64,000 nucleotides of DNA. It comes from Streptomyces sp. NBC_00224. GTDB taxonomy: Bacteria > Actinomycetota > Actinomycetes > Streptomycetales > Streptomycetaceae. Position numbers and translations under genes: made by a program. The DNA is taken from positions 5,805,501 through 5,869,500 of the forward strand of contig NZ_CP108106.1 of NCBI RefSeq assembly GCF_041435195.1, read 5' to 3'. Shown here piece by piece: positions 62,977-64,000 of this stretch. The notes beneath the pieces were generated by a model. That model was not told the origin of the DNA, did not search any database, and saw only the letters and a list, made by a program, of their open reading frames with translations. The number at the start of each line of letters is the position of its first letter. The stretch's first letter is position 1.

Positions 62977-64000
62977 TCAGCGCAGCCGCGGCCGGATCTG
63001 CTCGGTGAAGATGGTCGACTTCTGATCGGGCGTCAGATGGCATGCGGCACCGTGCGGTTCGTCGTCCGGGATCGCCGGGCGCACCGTGCGGCACACACCG
63101 CCCGCCACCTGGTCCGGGAAGGCGCACCGCGGATGGAAGGGGCACCCCGGCGGCGGCGCGAGCAGGCTCGGCGGCGCCCCCGGGATCGGCACCAGCGGCA
63201 GGTCGACGGGCGAGTCGAGCCGGGGGATCGAGCCGAGCAGCCCCCAGCTGTAGGGGTGGCGGGGCGCGCGCATGATCTCCCGTACCGTGCCGCGCTCCAC
63301 ACAGCGTCCCGCGTACATCACCATCACGTCGTCCGCGGTCTTGGCCACCACACCGAGGTCGTGGGTGATGATGATGATCGCGGAGCCGGTCTCCCGCTGG
63401 AGGTCCTTGAGCAGGTCGAGGATCTGCGCCTGGACGGTCACGTCGAGCGCGGTCGTCGGCTCGTCCGCGATGATCAGCTCCGGGTCGCAGACCAGCGCCA
63501 TCGCGATCATCGCGCGCTGGCGCATCCCGCCCGAGAACTGGTGCGGATAGTCGTCGACCCGCAGCTTGGGCTGCGGGATGCCGACCTTGGTGAGCATCTG
63601 GACGGCCCGCTCCCGGGCCTCCTTGCGGGAGGCGCCCATGTGCTTCATGTACGGCTCGGCGATCTGGCGGCCCACCGTGTAGTACGGCGAGAGCGCGGCC
63701 AGCGAGTCCTGGAAGATCATCGCCATCTTCTTGCCGCGCAGCTGGGCGAGCCGGCGCTCCGAGGCGCCGGTCAGCTCCTGCCCGTCGAGCAGGATCTCGC
63801 CCCGGATCGTGGTGTTGCGCGGGTTGTGCAGGCCGAGGACGGCGAGGTTGGTGACCGACTTGCCGGAGCCCGACTCGCCGACGATGCCCAGCGTCGAGCC
63901 GCGCGCCAGGTCGAAGGAGAGCCCGTCGACCGCCTTGACGGTGCCGTCCTCGGTGGCGAAGTGGACGTACAGGTCGCGGACCGAGAGGAAGCCGCGGGAC
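62977..64000 (-). CDS. Oligopeptide ABC transporter ATP-binding protein, DppD/OppD type, 5' end outside window
   Basis: 341 residues visible; the start codon lies beyond 64000. The frame enters at [20 protein letters not shown] and contains Walker [12 protein letters not shown]-loop [20 protein letters not shown], signature [15 protein letters not shown], Walker [15 protein letters not shown] and ITHD. The C-terminus has [16 protein letters not shown] and ACHL. Permease and binding-protein genes of this third unit are expected to the right. Confidence 0.95.
   Translation of the reverse strand, partial: SRGFLSVRDLYVHFATEDGTVKAVDGLSFDLARGSTLGIVGESGSGKSVTNLAVLGLHNPRNTTIRGEILLDGQELTGASERRLAQLRGKKMAMIFQDSLAALSPYYTVGRQIAEPYMKHMGASRKEARERAVQMLTKVGIPQPKLRVDDYPHQFSGGMRQRAMIAMALVCDPELIIADEPTTALDVTVQAQILDLLKDLQRETGSAIIIITHDLGVVAKTADDVMVMYAGRCVERGTVREIMRAPRHPYSWGLLGSIPRLDSPVDLPLVPIPGAPPSLLAPPPGCPFHPRCAFPDQVAGGVCRTVRPAIPDDEPHGAACHLTPDQKSTIFTEQIRPRLR

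Overview
The window is about 72% GC by eye, with dense GC3-biased genes, GTG/TTG starts, WhiB, SpoIIE-type phosphatases and DUF1707/DUF4245 families. This points to a Streptomyces chromosome, and the gene order from the class II fumarase to the polyphosphate glucokinase is that of the conserved core in this genus (recalled, not searched). I see no rRNA, tRNA, CRISPR array, prophage or intact insertion sequence.

Layout. 1-1140: an ATP-binding protein and FtsX-like permease pair (the permease runs off the left edge) behind a palindromic operator. 1400-6890: a bifunctional penicillin-binding protein, a GAF/SpoIIE phosphatase with an HATPase domain, and a DUF402 protein. 6989-14747: an island holding two unrelated fumarases, class II (iron-independent) and class I (iron-sulfur). 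Between them lie a secreted SGNH esterase with a lectin tail and an iron-box-controlled fusion of an Ntn-hydrolase acylase to an IucB-like siderophore N-acyltransferase. 14909-25761: core housekeeping genes (DUF1707, WblI, GlpX, DUF4245, a RutE-like nitroreductase, XseAB, an APC permease, IspH, PpgK, DUF6542, YchF). 25895-26654: a small accessory junction with a YefM/RelE-type toxin-antitoxin pair and a broken Uma2 gene. 26753-35338: a nitrilase-family amidohydrolase, a threonine-synthase-like enzyme, a septum-formation-type membrane protein, a GntR regulator, a 59-residue SPOR-like protein, a Nudix hydrolase, a lone anti-sigma-type ATPase and a second, PAS-containing SpoIIE phosphatase. 35430-39442: a TPM-domain membrane protein coupled to PspA, and a GH18-like exported protein. 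39510-43026: a three-gene succinate dehydrogenase operon. 43647-48393: an unusually long peptide-binding lipoprotein and the TypA/BipA GTPase.

48848-64000 holds three oligopeptide ABC transporter units. Two are complete tandem SBP-permease-permease-ATPase-ATPase operons on the + strand, with strikingly similar ATPases, separated by a GNAT gene. Two ATPase genes of a third unit converge on them from the right edge. This is the neighbourhood in which Streptomyces carry bldK-type transporters. The first operon has a 17-codon leader ORF directly followed by a hairpin and T-tract terminator just before the binding-protein gene. Both complete operons have a long hairpin between the binding-protein gene and the first permease gene.

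The observations I rate highest are the iron-box acylase/acyltransferase fusion (10033-12679), the leader-ORF/terminator element (48718-48804), the dispersed intergenic repeat family, and the many genes with a -10 hexamer 6-7 bases before the start codon, which suggests leaderless transcripts.
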